Origin: Tretioscincus oriximinensis
Taxonomy: Eukaryota > Chordata > Lepidosauria > Squamata > Gymnophthalmidae
DNA length: 64,000 nt
NCBI GenBank assembly: GCA_022410635.1
Contig: JAJVDF010000456.1
Location: 274,571-338,570, forward strand
Reading direction: 5' to 3'
A program made the position numbers and the translations under genes. Position 1 is the stretch's first letter; every line of letters begins with the position of its first letter. The notes beneath the pieces are model-generated. The model was not told the DNA's origin, did no database searches, and saw nothing but the letters and a program-made list of their open reading frames with translations. Positions 55,207 through 64,000 of the stretch are shown here, piece after piece.

Positions 55207-55725
55207 GTCTGCCCTTGTCACCCAAATGGACTCCAAGCAACTTACAAGGTTAATTTCCACCCAAAGACTTACATCTACTCTATCTTCCACACCAGGTTTA
55301 TTTATTATTTATTTATTTACTTGTGCTTATATCCCACCCGATACCCAAAGGTCTCAGGGCAGCCAACCATAGGGTGATGCACATAGCTTTTGTTGCTTTC
55401 TCCACTACAGACACCCTGTGAAGTAGGTGGGGCTGAAAGAGTTCTAAAGAACTGTGACTGGCCCAAGATCACCCAGCTGGCTTTCATAGAGGAGTGGGGA
55501 ATCGAACCAGGGGATTCCCAGATAAGAGTCCAACACTCTTAACCACTGCTCCAAACTGGCAAACGAGGTTAACAGTGGTACTCATTTATCTAATTGAAAT
55601 GTAGGTTGCAAATCTACTTTCTTTCAAAAAGCTGACTTGTCTAGAGCTGAGGGCCAGTAGAGGGCACTCACCCCTCTCCATGTCTGACACAGGGCCTCGG
55701 AACCGGATCTCTTGGTTGAAAGATC
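55207..55725 (-). mobile_element. SINE-2 inside PAL-B, itself holding a SINE-1
   Basis: Outer pieces at 55,207-55,298 (CACCCAAATGGACTCCAAGC and CTTACATCTACTCTATCTTC) and 55,561-55,725 (ACAGTGGTACTCATTTATCT, GTCTAGAGCTGAGGGCCAGT) align with the intact copy at 39,380-39,560. Confidence 0.8.
55299..55560 (-). mobile_element. SINE-1 (Sauria-like) inside SINE-2
   Basis: TTGTTGCTTTCTCCACTACA, AAGTAGGTGGGGCTGAAAGA and CCAGATAAGAGTCCAACACT, then the head CTTAACCACTGCTCCAAACT in reverse. ACACCAGGTT (55,289-55,298) and AAACGAGGTT (55,561-55,570) look like an aged target duplication. Confidence 0.82.
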
Positions 55726-55880
55726 GAGAGGTGTGGACTGATTTATTCCAGAATATCCACGCTTTATTGTGGAATATGCAATGNTAGTGGAATAAATAGG
55801 TGATTATTGGATGCAGCCAGATTATTAATGCTTTATTGTGGAATATGCAATTATGGTGCAATAAATAAGTGATGTGCAGA

Positions 55881-56243
55881 TGCAGACTCACTCCTGATTT
55901 TATTGATCCGTGAATCTTCCCTCTTCTTTTCTTTTCTCCAGGTGGGCATAGCATGGGGCCCGCCATTTGTAAAATATAAATCTAAAAAATTACATTTTAG
56001 GCCTGCCCCCCCCCCCCACTTTGTTTATCAGCCCTGGGCCCACCGAGAGTCCAGCAACACCACTGCCTGGCCTCTTCTCTCTCCCGCTGAGATGTGTGTA
56101 AGTGTGCAGGTGGGTACTTTTAAAAAGAGAAGGATGAAGGGGAAGGACAGCATTGGTCATGTGCATTTTCCCCTTTTGAGGCCTCATTGGGTTTCCTGCC
56201 CTTTCAAAATCCTGCCCTTCCTGCTGACCCTTGGGTCACCCTT
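55881..56243. other. Spacer without recognised features
   Basis: Unassigned sequence with a short poly-C tract near 56,006. Confidence 0.45.
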
Positions 56244-56412
56244 AAGGCTGCATCCACACATCCCTTATTTATTCCACTATAGTTGGATATTCCACAATAA
56301 AGCATTGTGTGGACTGATTTGTTCCAGAATACCCGTGCTTTATTGTGGAATATCCAGTTATAATGGAATATCTAACTATAGTAGAATAAGTAAGTGATGT
56401 GTGGATGCTGCC
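56244..56412. mobile_element. PAL-B foldback element, reference copy
   Basis: AAGGCTGCATCCACACATCC, then CTTATTTATTCCACTATAGT, is mirrored by CTATAGTAGAATAAGTAAGT, then GATGTGTGGATGCTGCC. The inner hairpin is TGGATATTCCACAATAAAGC with GCTTTATTGTGGAATATCCA. Confidence 0.88.
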
Positions 56413-56414
56413 CA

Positions 56415-56690
56415 GACGGCCATGTTAATTGCCTCTGGGCACTGACTATAATTTACCAGGGACCCTTTCCTTGTCAGTCTACAGGTGCTGCACCTCCCCG
56501 TGGAAAAGAGGTGGAACCCAGGACTGGGCCTTCTCCGTGGCCTCCCTAAGGTATGGGGTGAGTAAACATCTGTGTCCATTCAAGGACCACCTTTTCCCCC
56601 TGGCCTGTGGCAGAAAAAGCTGCTCTGTTTTACTCAGTTAACCTGGTTTTTATTGTTAACCGCCTGAGACCTTCAGGTATTTTGATTTTA
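56415..56690 (+). mobile_element. L2-like LINE 3' fragment
   Basis: Text such as GGCCTTCTCCGTGGCCTCCC, ending TTTTTATTGTTAACCGCCTG and AGACCTTCAGG, resembles the 36,060 fragment. Confidence 0.45.
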
Positions 56691-56699
56691 ACTATTTAT

Positions 56700-56985
<286 letters not shown>

Positions 56986-57007
56986 TAGAGTATTATATTG
57001 TTACTAT

Positions 57008-57529
57008 TAGGCTGACCAGATGTCCCCTTTTTTGTGGAGGGGAAAACCCAGTTTTGGGGTGTCTACCCCACCCTCCCTGGGTGTGTGTGTGCCATTTCCC
57101 CAGTTTTTTCTGAGGAAATTAAAAAAAAATTAAAAAATTATTTTTTGAAATTGCCAGAGCAATTCCAATACCACTAGGGAGCTCTGACATCTGGGACCAG
57201 CTCCTGAAGGCACCCTCCTCTCAGTAAAAAATAAAAATTCTCACACACTTCCAAACCTTCTCGCACACTTAAAAAAATTATTATTTTTTTAAATCGCTGC
57301 ACCACCGCTAGGGGGTTCTGGCAACCAGTTTCTTAAGGCACCTTCCNCTCTGATGTACTCCAAAAATTCTCAGTTTAAAAATTCTCGCACAGTTAAAAAA
57401 ATTCTCACATGCTTTGAGTCAACCTTAAGGCTGTATCCACAAATCCCTTATTTATTCCACTATAGAATATGCAAATTAGCATTAATATTAATTACCCCGG
57501 TTTGGGTCTCAGAAAATCTGGTCAGGCTA
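57008..57529 (-). mobile_element. hAT-1 long form with 8-bp target duplication
   Basis: TAGGCTGACCAGATGTCCCC and AGAAAATCTGGTCAGGCTA are the ends. GTTACTAT at 57000-57007 is repeated as GTTACTNT at 57530-57537. The unit CACCAC/TACCACTAGGGAGCTCTGAC is present about twice. A PAL-B left arm (GGCTGTATCCACAAATCCCT) occupies 57,429-57,466. Confidence 0.88.
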
Positions 57530-57656
57530 GTTACTNTTGTTATTTATATACTGCTGTCATATTCATTTTAACTAATTATGATGATGANGANGANGAGGAG
57601 GATACCCATTTATGTAAATAAATGAATACACCCCCCCTTACTGGAGGTTTTCTNAA

Positions 57657-57810
57657 CTAAAGTTGCATCCGCCCATCCCTTATTTATTCCACCCTAGTTG
57701 GATATTCCGCAGTAAGGTATTGAGTGGCGTATCTTATTCCAGAATCTCCCTGCATTTTTGTGGACCATCCAACTAGAGTGGCACGAATAAGGGACGTGTA
57801 GATGCAGCCT
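57657..57810. mobile_element. PAL-B foldback element
   Basis: AAAGTTGCATCCGCCCATCC, then CTTATTTATTCCACCCTAGT, is mirrored by AGAGTGGCACGAATAAGGGA, then CGTGTAGATGCAGCCTT. Confidence 0.8.
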
Positions 57811-57814
57811 TAAG

Positions 57815-58144
57815 ACTGGAACAAGGGGCCATTTCGCCGAACCCTCCCTTAGGGGCGCAACGACTTTTGGGTCCTGGACGCCGGCCGAGACGTTTCGCCC
57901 TAGGGGGACCTGTGGGGAGGAAGAGGGACAGCAAAGGGGCCCCTGCGCCACCCACCCCCGGAGGGGCCTCATCACTGTCTCTCTCCCGGACTGCCCAATC
58001 ACTGGGAGGGGGGGGGGAGCCACTTTCCCCCCTCCCTCTCCTCTTCCTCCCCTCCCTCCTCTTCCTCCTCTCTCCTTCCCCTCCTCCTTGGATATGCTGC
58101 TGTTGGAGCCTGTTGCTGTAGCTCCTTGGTTGATTGGTTGGTTG
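57815..58144. other. GC- and pyrimidine-rich stretch
   Basis: C/T-rich with CCTCCCTC runs near 58,028-58,085; no gene recognised. Confidence 0.45.
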
Positions 58145-58145
58145 C

Positions 58146-58176
<31 letters not shown>

Positions 58177-58630
58177 NNNNNNNNNNNNNNNNNNNNNNNN
58201 NNNNNNNNNNNNNNNNNNNNNNNNNNNNNNNNNNNNNNNNNNNNNNNNNNNNNNNNNNNNNNNNNNNNNNNNNNNNNNNNNNNNNNNNNNNNNNNNNNNN
58301 NNNNNNNNNNNNNNNNNNNNNNNNNNNNNNNNNNNNNNNNNNNNNNNNNNNNNNNNNNNNNNNNNNNNNNNNNNNNNNNNNNNNNNNNNNNNNNNNNNNN
58401 NNNNNNNNNNNNNNNNNNNNNNNNNNNNNNNNNNNNNNNNNNNNNNNNNNNNNNNNNNNNNNNNNNNNNNNNNNNNNNNNNNNNNNNNNNNNNNNNNNNN
58501 NNNNNNNNNNNNNNNNNNNNNNNNNNNNNNNNNNNNNNNNNNNNNNNNNNNNNNNNNNNNNNNNNNNNNNNNNNNNNNNNNNNNNNNNNNNNNNNNNNNN
58601 NTCTATCTATCTATCTATCTATCTATCTAT
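58145..58630. repeat. (TATC)n microsatellite containing a 425-N gap
   Basis: TATC units lead into the gap (58177-58601) and TCTA units lead out in the same phase, so the missing bases are probably mostly more of the repeat. Confidence 0.95.
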
Positions 58631-58679
58631 CCCCCAGTGATCCCAGGGCAGGTAACAAGAGATGAAAGAAAAACCACGG

Positions 58680-59170
58680 AAGAGAGCAGCACATTCATAA
58701 ATCGTGTCCAAAGTGATCCGCGCCTCCCTCCGTCCCTCCCTCCCTTCGCTGAGCGGCCGGCGTTCCCTTCGGGGCCCCTGCGCAGGGCGGGCGGGCGAGC
58801 GAAGCGCCCCGGGATGCGGACGCCGCCGGAGGGCCGCTGAGGAAGCCGCCGGGTCCGGCCACCGTGGAGCTCGTGATGAGGCCGCCCGCGGCAGGCAAGC
58901 AGGCAGCAGGCAGAAGCAGGGACGGGCGGCTCGGGGCCCCGGTGGTTGTGGCGCCAAGGCGCTGCTCGGTCTCCACGTGGCCGACGGGGTTCCCCCAGGA
59001 CGCCCCACACAGACCCCCGGCAGATCCCCCTTCGCCACTGGGATGGTTTCCCCCATGCAAACAGACGAGGCCTTCGGGCAGGGGGGAAGGGAAAGGAGGG
59101 CTGAAATGGGCGCTTTGCAATCCAGGAAAGAAGGGAAATGGACCTTTGAGGCTGCTGTTGATCCACGATG
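58680..59170. other. CpG-rich patch, possible CpG island
   Basis: GCGGCCGGCGTTCCC, GCGGGCGGGCGAGCG and GACGCCGCCGG lie in 58,690-58,870, with no transposon signature. Overlapping frames on both strands are GC artefacts with no recognised domain. It lies about 14 kb upstream of the SIX1 ATG. It might mark a promoter or enhancer, but nothing in the sequence proves it. Confidence 0.4.
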
Positions 59171-59280
59171 AGATAATGATAACAACAATAATGCTTAATA
59201 CCATTGCAGTGGGTATACGGTTATTGCTACTAATAATAAATACTTAAAATCAATAAGACTGCAATATACAATATTTGCAA

Positions 59281-59313
59281 ATAATGATGATGATGATGAT
59301 GATGATGATGATA
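59281..59313. repeat. (GAT)n microsatellite
   Basis: Nine or ten uninterrupted GAT units. Confidence 0.95.
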
Positions 59314-59448
59314 ACAACAATCTGGAATTGCATTTTATTTGTTACAGATTTTAATTCCACAAGTCCCTGAAACGGGATCACAGTCCCCTGTGGATCCCAA
59401 GAAGCATTAGCTGTCCTTTTACACCCAAGGAAGCCCCTTGTGTTTCAT

Positions 59449-59745
59449 AAGAACATAAGAAGAGCCATACTGGATCAGGCCACAGCCCACCTAGCCCAGC
59501 CTTCTGNCCCACACAGAGGCCCACCAGATGCACCTGGGCAGTCCGAACAGAGGAGAGCAAAATATGCTGCTCCTGTTCGTGACTCCCTGCAAATGGTATT
59601 ACAACAGTCCTGCCTGTTGCTCCATCCCGGAGGCTACATCCAGACATCCATCCTAGTATCCNTTTATACCCTTGGTATCCATAAACCTGTCTACTCCTGT
59701 CTTGAAGCTATCCAAGCTGTTAGCTACCACCACCTCTTGGCCTTT
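59449..59745 (-). mobile_element. CR1 LINE tail
   Basis: CATAAGAACATAAGAAGAGC, CATACTGGATCAGGCCACAG and TCTTGAAGCTATCCAAGCTG are reversed CR1 3' text. It is truncated after CCACCACCTCTT. Confidence 0.85.
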
Positions 59746-59849
59746 GCCCCCTTACTTTGGCGCAAGCCCCATTCCATTCTATTCCATTGCCTGTTCCTGG
59801 TGAGGAGTTGAAAATCGAATTCACAACCCTCTGCTTTCTAGTTTAATTC

Positions 59850-59960
59850 TACCACTGAATTGCAACCGTTCCAGACTCCGTGGGTACCTCTTCAGAGTTT
59901 ACTCGGCAGAGATACAGAGGTGGATTGCCATTACTTGCACCCAGGGAGAAGGTAGGAATC
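59850..59960. repeat. REP-J dispersed repeat, copy 1
   Basis: GCAGAGATACAGAGGTGGAT, then TGCCATTACTTGCACCCAGG, matches GCAGAGATGCAGAAATGGTT, then TGCCATTACCTGCTCCCAGG, at 61,635. Class unknown. Confidence 0.5.
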
Positions 59961-59961
59961 C

Positions 59962-60355
59962 AACTGGTGTCGTGCTCAGAGTATCAGACTCTTATCTGGA
60001 AGCCTCCCAATTCGATTCTGCCCTCCTCTGTAAAAGCCAGCTAGGTGACCCTGGACTCATCACAGTTCTTTAGAGTAGTCAATTTCAGAGAAATAGCCGT
60101 GTTAGTCTAGCAGAAAGTCCAGCAAAGGAGCTAGCAGCACTTTGTGCTGCTAATCTGGACTCACGGGGAGGAATCCCTAAGAACATTCCACCAAAATTTC
60201 AATAGCTTCCACCCGACTATTAACCTCAGTTTGGAACAATCTAGGGAGCAAGTCCACTTTCTAGACACCACCGTAAAATTGCACAACAAATTGCTGCTAG
60301 CTCCTTTGCAGTTCTTTAGAGGTTTCAGTCCCACCTACTTCATAAAGTGACTGTT
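59962..60355 (+). mobile_element. SINE-1 (Sauria-like) broken by a Penelope-like insertion
   Basis: The head has CTCAGAGTATCAGACTCTTA and CCCAATTCGATTCTGCC. The body is CCAGCTAGGTGACCCTGGAC, then CACAGTTCTTTAGAG. After the insertion it continues GTTTCAGTCCCACCTACTTC, then ATAAAGTGACTGTTGTG. The CR1 at 60,358 interrupts it again, and its tail resumes near 61,220. Confidence 0.85.
60076..60308 (+). mobile_element. Penelope-like element fragment with inverted ends
   Basis: CAGTTCTTTAGAG is present at 60063-60075 and 60309-60321, a 13-bp target duplication. The insert starts near TTTCAGAGAAATAGCCGTGT, a Penelope-like terminal motif in reptiles. One frame includes HFLDTTVKL, typical of the Penelope-like reverse transcriptase family. 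GCAAAGGAGCTAGCAGCA (60122-60139) returns inverted at 60292-60309. The fragment is 233 bp and cannot code for the enzyme. Confidence 0.8.
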
Positions 60356-60357
60356 GT

Positions 60358-61213
60358 GAACATAAGAACATAAGAACATAAGAACATAAGAAGAGCCATA
60401 CTGGATCAGGCCACAGCCCATCGAGTCCAGCATTCTGTGTCACACAGAGCCCACCAGATGCACCTGGGCAGTCCGAACAGAGGAAAGCAAAATATGCTGC
60501 TCCTGTTCGTGACTCCCTGCAAATGGTATTTCAAAAGTCCTGCCTGTTGCTCCATCCCGGAGGCTACATCCAGACAACTATCTTAGTATCCATTTATACC
60601 CTTAGTGTCCATAAACCTGTCTAGTCCTGTCTTGAAACTATCCAAGCTGTGAGCTACCACTACCTCTTCAGGAAGTAAATTCCACAGGCCGATGACCCTC
60701 TGGGTGAAAAAATACTTNCCTTTGTCTGTTCTCACTTTTCTACCCAACAGTTTCAAGGAGTGCCCTCTGGTCCTTGTGTTGTGTGATAGAGAAAACATTT
60801 TTTCTCTATTCACCCTGTCGATCCCATGCATGATTTTGTACACTTCAATCAGATCACCCCTCAAACGTCTCCTTTCAAGGCTGAAGAGGCCCAGGCGTTG
60901 CAGCCTTGCTTCGTATGGGAGGTGCTCCAGACCCTTGATCATTTTTGTTGCCCTTTTCTGCACCTTCTCCAGTTCCAAAATATCCCTCTTGAGATGTGGT
61001 GACCAGAACTGAACACAGTATTCCAAATGTGGCCTCACCACAGATTTATAAAGAGGCAAAACAACATTTGCTGACTTATTTTCGATTCCTTTCCTAATTA
61101 TCCCCAACATGGAATTTGCCTTTTTTGCAGCTGCTGCACACTGGGTTGACATTTTCATTGAATTGTCCACTAACACCCCAAGATCCTTTTCTTGCTCGGT
61201 CACAGAAAGCAAG
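60358..61213 (-). mobile_element. CR1 LINE, longest coding remnant in the window
   Basis: The minus-strand frame at 61212-60583 encodes 209 residues of the CR1 ORF2 C-terminus with only one ambiguous base. It includes EKDLGVLVDNSMKMSTQCAA, LPLYKSVVRPHLEYCVQFWS and KATNMIKG-like text (seen as KRATKMIKGLEHLPYEARLQ), ending FMDTKGINGY. This is the end of the reverse transcriptase and the region beyond it. The 3' tail follows, ending in four TTCTTATG octamers. 5'-truncated, hence immobile. It lies inside SINE-1. Confidence 0.95.
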
Positions 61214-61219
61214 AACAGA

Positions 61220-61545
61220 ATGTTAAGTAAGCCACTTTAATTTCCTTTGTCTTGAGAAAAGCAGGATATAAAACCTGACTCTTTTTTCTCCTCTTTCTCC
61301 TCTTCTAGTCACAGTTCTTCAAAACTCTCTCAGCCCCATCTACTCCACAAGGTGTCTGTTATGAAGAAAAGAACAGNAGGTTATGTATGCTGCTTTGATT
61401 TCCTTCAGGTTGAGAAAAGCAGGGTATAAAATGACTCTTTTTCTTCCTCTTTAGTCACAGTTCTTCAGAGCCCTCCTATCCCCATAGAAAGTTAAGCAAG
61501 CTGCTTTCCCTTCAGCTTGAGAAAAGCAGGATATAAAAATCGATG
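61220..61545 (+). repeat. Three SINE-1 tail halves in tandem
   Basis: TTAAGTAAGCCACTTTAATT...AAAGCAGGATATAAAACCTG; TCACAGTTCTTCAAAACTCT...AAAGCAGGGTATAAAATGAC; and TCACAGTTCTTCAGAGCCCT...AAAGCAGGATATAAAAATCG follow one another, each ending in a T/C-rich run. The first is the continuation of the SINE broken by the CR1. Confidence 0.75.
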
Positions 61546-61579
61546 CTTCTAGTTTCTGCGTTCCAGATCATTTGCTGTA

Positions 61580-61715
61580 TCCCTGAGCTACGTTTACTCC
61601 CAGACTTCATGGGCAGCTATGCAGTTTTATTAGCAGAGATGCAGAAATGGTTTGCCATTACCTGCTCCCAGGGAGAGCAACTGGGAATCGACCTTCCAAC
61701 CTTGTGGTTTGTTTG
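61580..61715. repeat. REP-J dispersed repeat, copy 2
   Basis: TTCATGGGCAGCTATGCAGT, then GCAGAGATGCAGAAATGGTT, and AACTGGGAATCGACCTTCCA match the first copy at 59,850-59,960. Confidence 0.5.
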
Positions 61716-61814
61716 TTCTGAGCCCAGTAAATCCCCGCTGAAAACAGGAGGCTTCCAACTTCCAGTGAATTGATTTTATAGTCTCAGCTTTTCCAGTAAA
61801 CAGCAAAGGGTGGG

Positions 61815-62876
61815 TGTGAGGTTTTGGACGCTCCTTGGTGGGAGCAGCCCCCAGTCCAATCAGTGAGGATTTGCTTGCTAAATAGTCATCTTTAAGTTAC
61901 CCAAACTTCACAGGCACCGAGTCAAGAGAAGAGCTCTCCCCATAATTTCCCTCTTGTTTCCTCTTTAAAAATCTAAACCCAAGGCTTCTTTGCCTGCACC
62001 CCCTCCCCGCCCCTGCCACCCCCCCTTTCATTAATTTGTATTTTCTCTACTCTTAATTTTCCCATAGGACTCCAGAAAGGAAATTCAAAACCCTTTGCTC
62101 CTGGCATAATAATTGGACTGTGCCAACCTTTCTAGTTTTCTTTTAGCAAATTTGCACAAGAGAAAAATCCAGCCCTGGTAACCTAAAACGATATGCTTGC
62201 TTCTTTTTTAATGGGTGGGGTAGGTAGGATGGAGAGAGAGAGAGGGAGGGAGGGAGGGAGAAATGAAAAGGAGGAGGGGAAGAACAGATGAGTCCAAAAA
62301 CAAGAAAAGGGTATAATCTGTGTTGCCCCTCTTTCCGGGTCATTACGGTACTGCTGGTCTCCAATCAATCCTAATGGGATGGCAATTGGAGTCCCCTGAT
62401 GAAGGCATCTCGGGTTTCGCCTAATGGCTCCACCACATTTTCCTGGACCTCCTTCTTTAACCTGACATGCCAAGGGGACGGATCCCTTCTCAGCTGCTGA
62501 TTGCTTCAAGATGTTGGGAAGTCGGGCTGGGGGTGGGGAATGGAGGGAAAGTCTCTGGATAGCCAGCAGAAGAAAAAAAAAATAAAAATAAAAAACTGTT
62601 TGTTGTTATCCTAGGATGTTTATTTAATCAGAGGACAAAACAACAGTTGGACTTCTTTTCTCTTGACTGGGTTTATTTTCGTTTTCTTTCTGCTCCTCCG
62701 CCCGCCCGTGACTTCTCTCCCAGGCCTTCCAGAGACAGGGTTGCCTCCAGGTTTCCCTGGTTTTTCCCCCCCTAGGCTTTCCAGGAAGGGCTTCAGAATT
62801 TATCTCAGCCAGGCATTGAATATTCACAGCATCTGAAGAAGAAGACATGTCTATAAAAGCTCCTGCAGCTTACCTG
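61815..62876. other. About 1 kb, unassigned
   Basis: Short (GAGA/GGGA)n purine run at 62,230-62,262, and an A-rich run at 62,572-62,595. No gene or repeat family recognised. Confidence 0.45.
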
Positions 62877-62879
62877 TTA

Positions 62880-63058
62880 GGCCCTGTCCAGGCAGAGCCT
62901 TCTCTTGGGCTATACCTCAGAATAGGAATGTGCCATCTACATGCTAGTATAGGCTGTGGCAGGCCCCGAATGGGGCCTGCCACAGCCTACACTGGCATGT
63001 GGATGACCAAGCTCTGCCCTGAGATAGAACTCAGAATAAGGCTCCATGTGGACAGGGC
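62880..63058. mobile_element. PAL-A foldback MITE with perfect TTA target duplication
   Basis: GGCCCTGTCCAGGCAGAGCC and GGCTCCATGTGGACAGGGC are the ends. TTA lies at 62877-62879 and at 63059-63061. The centre GGCAGGCCCCGAATGGGGCC, then TGCCACAGCCTACACTGGCA, is nearly perfect. 179 bp. Confidence 0.92.
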
Positions 63059-63065
63059 TTAGTCT

Positions 63066-63143
63066 CCAATTGCTACAAGCCCCCTTTCTGGGCTTTCTAC
63101 CAAGATTAGCACGGCTATTTCTCTGAAATGAAATATTCCGTTA
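63066..63143 (-). mobile_element. Penelope-like terminal fragment
   Basis: In reverse it reads TTTCAGAGAAATAGCCGTGC, then TAATCTTGGTAGAAAGCCCA, GAAAGGGGGCTTGTAGCAA, close to the terminal block at 60,085-60,140. It directly follows the PAL-A copy. Confidence 0.65.
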
Positions 63144-63144
63144 T

Positions 63145-63830
63145 CCATGCACAACCATTGAGCACCACAGGCTTAAACTGTTTTATCAGGCTAGAAACCA
63201 TCTCCCTTCCGCGACCAAGATAATGCCCCAGTGGATTCACTGCATACTAATTACCAGCTTCCGTGTCCAGCAAAGGACAACAGTAATAACAATTATACAT
63301 GTTATAATTATTACGTTCTAATATCAGTTAGCGCACCAGTTTCGCTCGTAATGTTCTATTATTTGAAACTCCGACCTCCTAGGCATTCTTCAACACCCCC
63401 ACCCCTTTGCGGGTTCCAGCCTGCATCTCTTTACACAGCAACGTTCTTACAAGTTTACACTTGCAGATANCACCCTTCTCAGCAGCAAGGGGAACTGAGA
63501 GTGGAAAGGGGATATTACTTCCTTCTCCAAATTGGTAACACATAAAGTAAAGATGCACGGGAGGCAATTAATAGTTTGGGGGCCTATTTTCTATTAAGCT
63601 TCATACAAAAGGATACCTCCCTGAAAGAGAGAGTTACAGGTACACAACGTGTGGAAATGTCCCTATTGTTTTGCTTTTGTTTTGACACTTATACCCTTTT
63701 TGAAAATTATTCCCACTCTAAACAATTTGCAATGTAAATAATTTTTTAAAAGACAATAGCAAAGTAGAAAAAGCGTTTAAAATAAATAATAAAAAGATAC
63801 AGGCCAGCATTAATATTAGAACTAATGGAG
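63145..63830. other. AT-rich spacer, unassigned
   Basis: No gene or repeat family recognised. Confidence 0.45.
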
Positions 63831-63834
63831 AAGG

Positions 63835-64000
63835 AGNAGATAAAGAAGGAGAAGTAAAAAAGGAAGAGAGGAAGAAGAGAAGGAAAGAAGAAGGTAGAAC
63901 TGGCTTTTTAAACCCATTTTCTCACCAGAAGGNACTCAAAAGTGGCTTCAAACTTATTTTTCACTTGAAGGCTTGCATTCTGTCTTCCCCACCATGCAGT
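63835..64000 (-). mobile_element. SINE-2, cut by the window end
   Basis: GAA-rich tail, CTTTTTAAACCCATTTTCTC, GNACTCAAAAGTGGCTTCAA and TTTTTCACTTGAAGGCTTGC match the 3' part of SINE-2 in reverse. Confidence 0.75.

Larger units (their letters stand above)
55169..55880. mobile_element. PAL-B foldback element split by nested SINEs
   Basis: The left part AGGCTGCATCCACACATCAC, then TTTCCTATTCCACTATAG, stops at 55,206. The right part GTGTGGACTGATTTATTCCA, then GAATATCC, resumes at 55,732. A second partial copy of the right half follows, up to GATGTGCAGATGCAG. Confidence 0.72.

Noticed and set aside
58141..58840. Repetitive LSIYLSIY protein frames
   Set aside because: They are translations of the TATC microsatellite and of the N gap.
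58619..59204. Overlapping frames of 155-189 codons as a possible SIX4 or other gene
   Set aside because: No SIX domain, homeodomain or other recognisable motif. Best explained by a CpG-rich patch.

Overview
The window is vertebrate nuclear DNA, almost certainly from a squamate reptile (lizard or snake; species not determinable). The reasons are several: CR1 LINE tails with the octamers ATTCTATG and TTCTTATG, tRNA-derived SINEs with Bov-B-like (CTT)n tails (Sauria-SINE type), Penelope-like fragments, L2-like and L1 pieces, and many hAT and palindromic MITEs, all around one intact vertebrate gene. There are no bacterial features. Most open reading frames here are chance frames in repeats.

The only cellular protein-coding gene I can support is SIX1, on the minus strand. 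Exon 1 (44664 down to 44105) carries the SIX domain and the homeodomain. Exon 2 (31331 down to 31037) carries the C-terminal tail. The exons join in frame with GT/AG signals to give 284 residues, the length of human SIX1. The 12.77 kb intron is full of transposons, although SIX1 is compact (a few kb) in mammals. A very GC-rich, CpG- and triplet-repeat-rich 5' region lies at 44665-45690. From known vertebrate synteny (SIX6-SIX1-SIX4), SIX4 would be expected beyond the right edge and SIX6 beyond the left edge. Neither was seen.

Layout. 1-9.2 kb: nested hAT, CR1, L1 and LTR insertions plus a 2,034-bp perfect tandem duplication whose junction is a single N. 9.4-16.2 kb: three related minus-strand LTRs with 6-bp target duplications, and a second perfect duplication (1,952 bp) again joined by one N; both look like assembly artefacts. 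16.2-31 kb: hAT elements, SINEs, CR1 and L2 fragments and the SIX1 3' flank. 31-44.1 kb: SIX1 intron, rich in foldback MITEs. 44.1-45.7 kb: exon 1 and promoter region. 45.8-64 kb: upstream flank with many more copies of the same foldback families, an unresolved TATC microsatellite with a 425-N gap, a CpG-rich patch near 58.7-59.0 kb, and a SINE broken by a Penelope-like insertion and then by a CR1.

The strongest unusual signal is the density and nesting of short palindromic DNA elements around SIX1. I use local names: hAT-1, hAT-2, hAT-3, PAL-A to PAL-F, and REP-G, REP-H, REP-J. Several have target-site duplications readable from the sequence. I found no evidence of a novel enzymatic or defence system.
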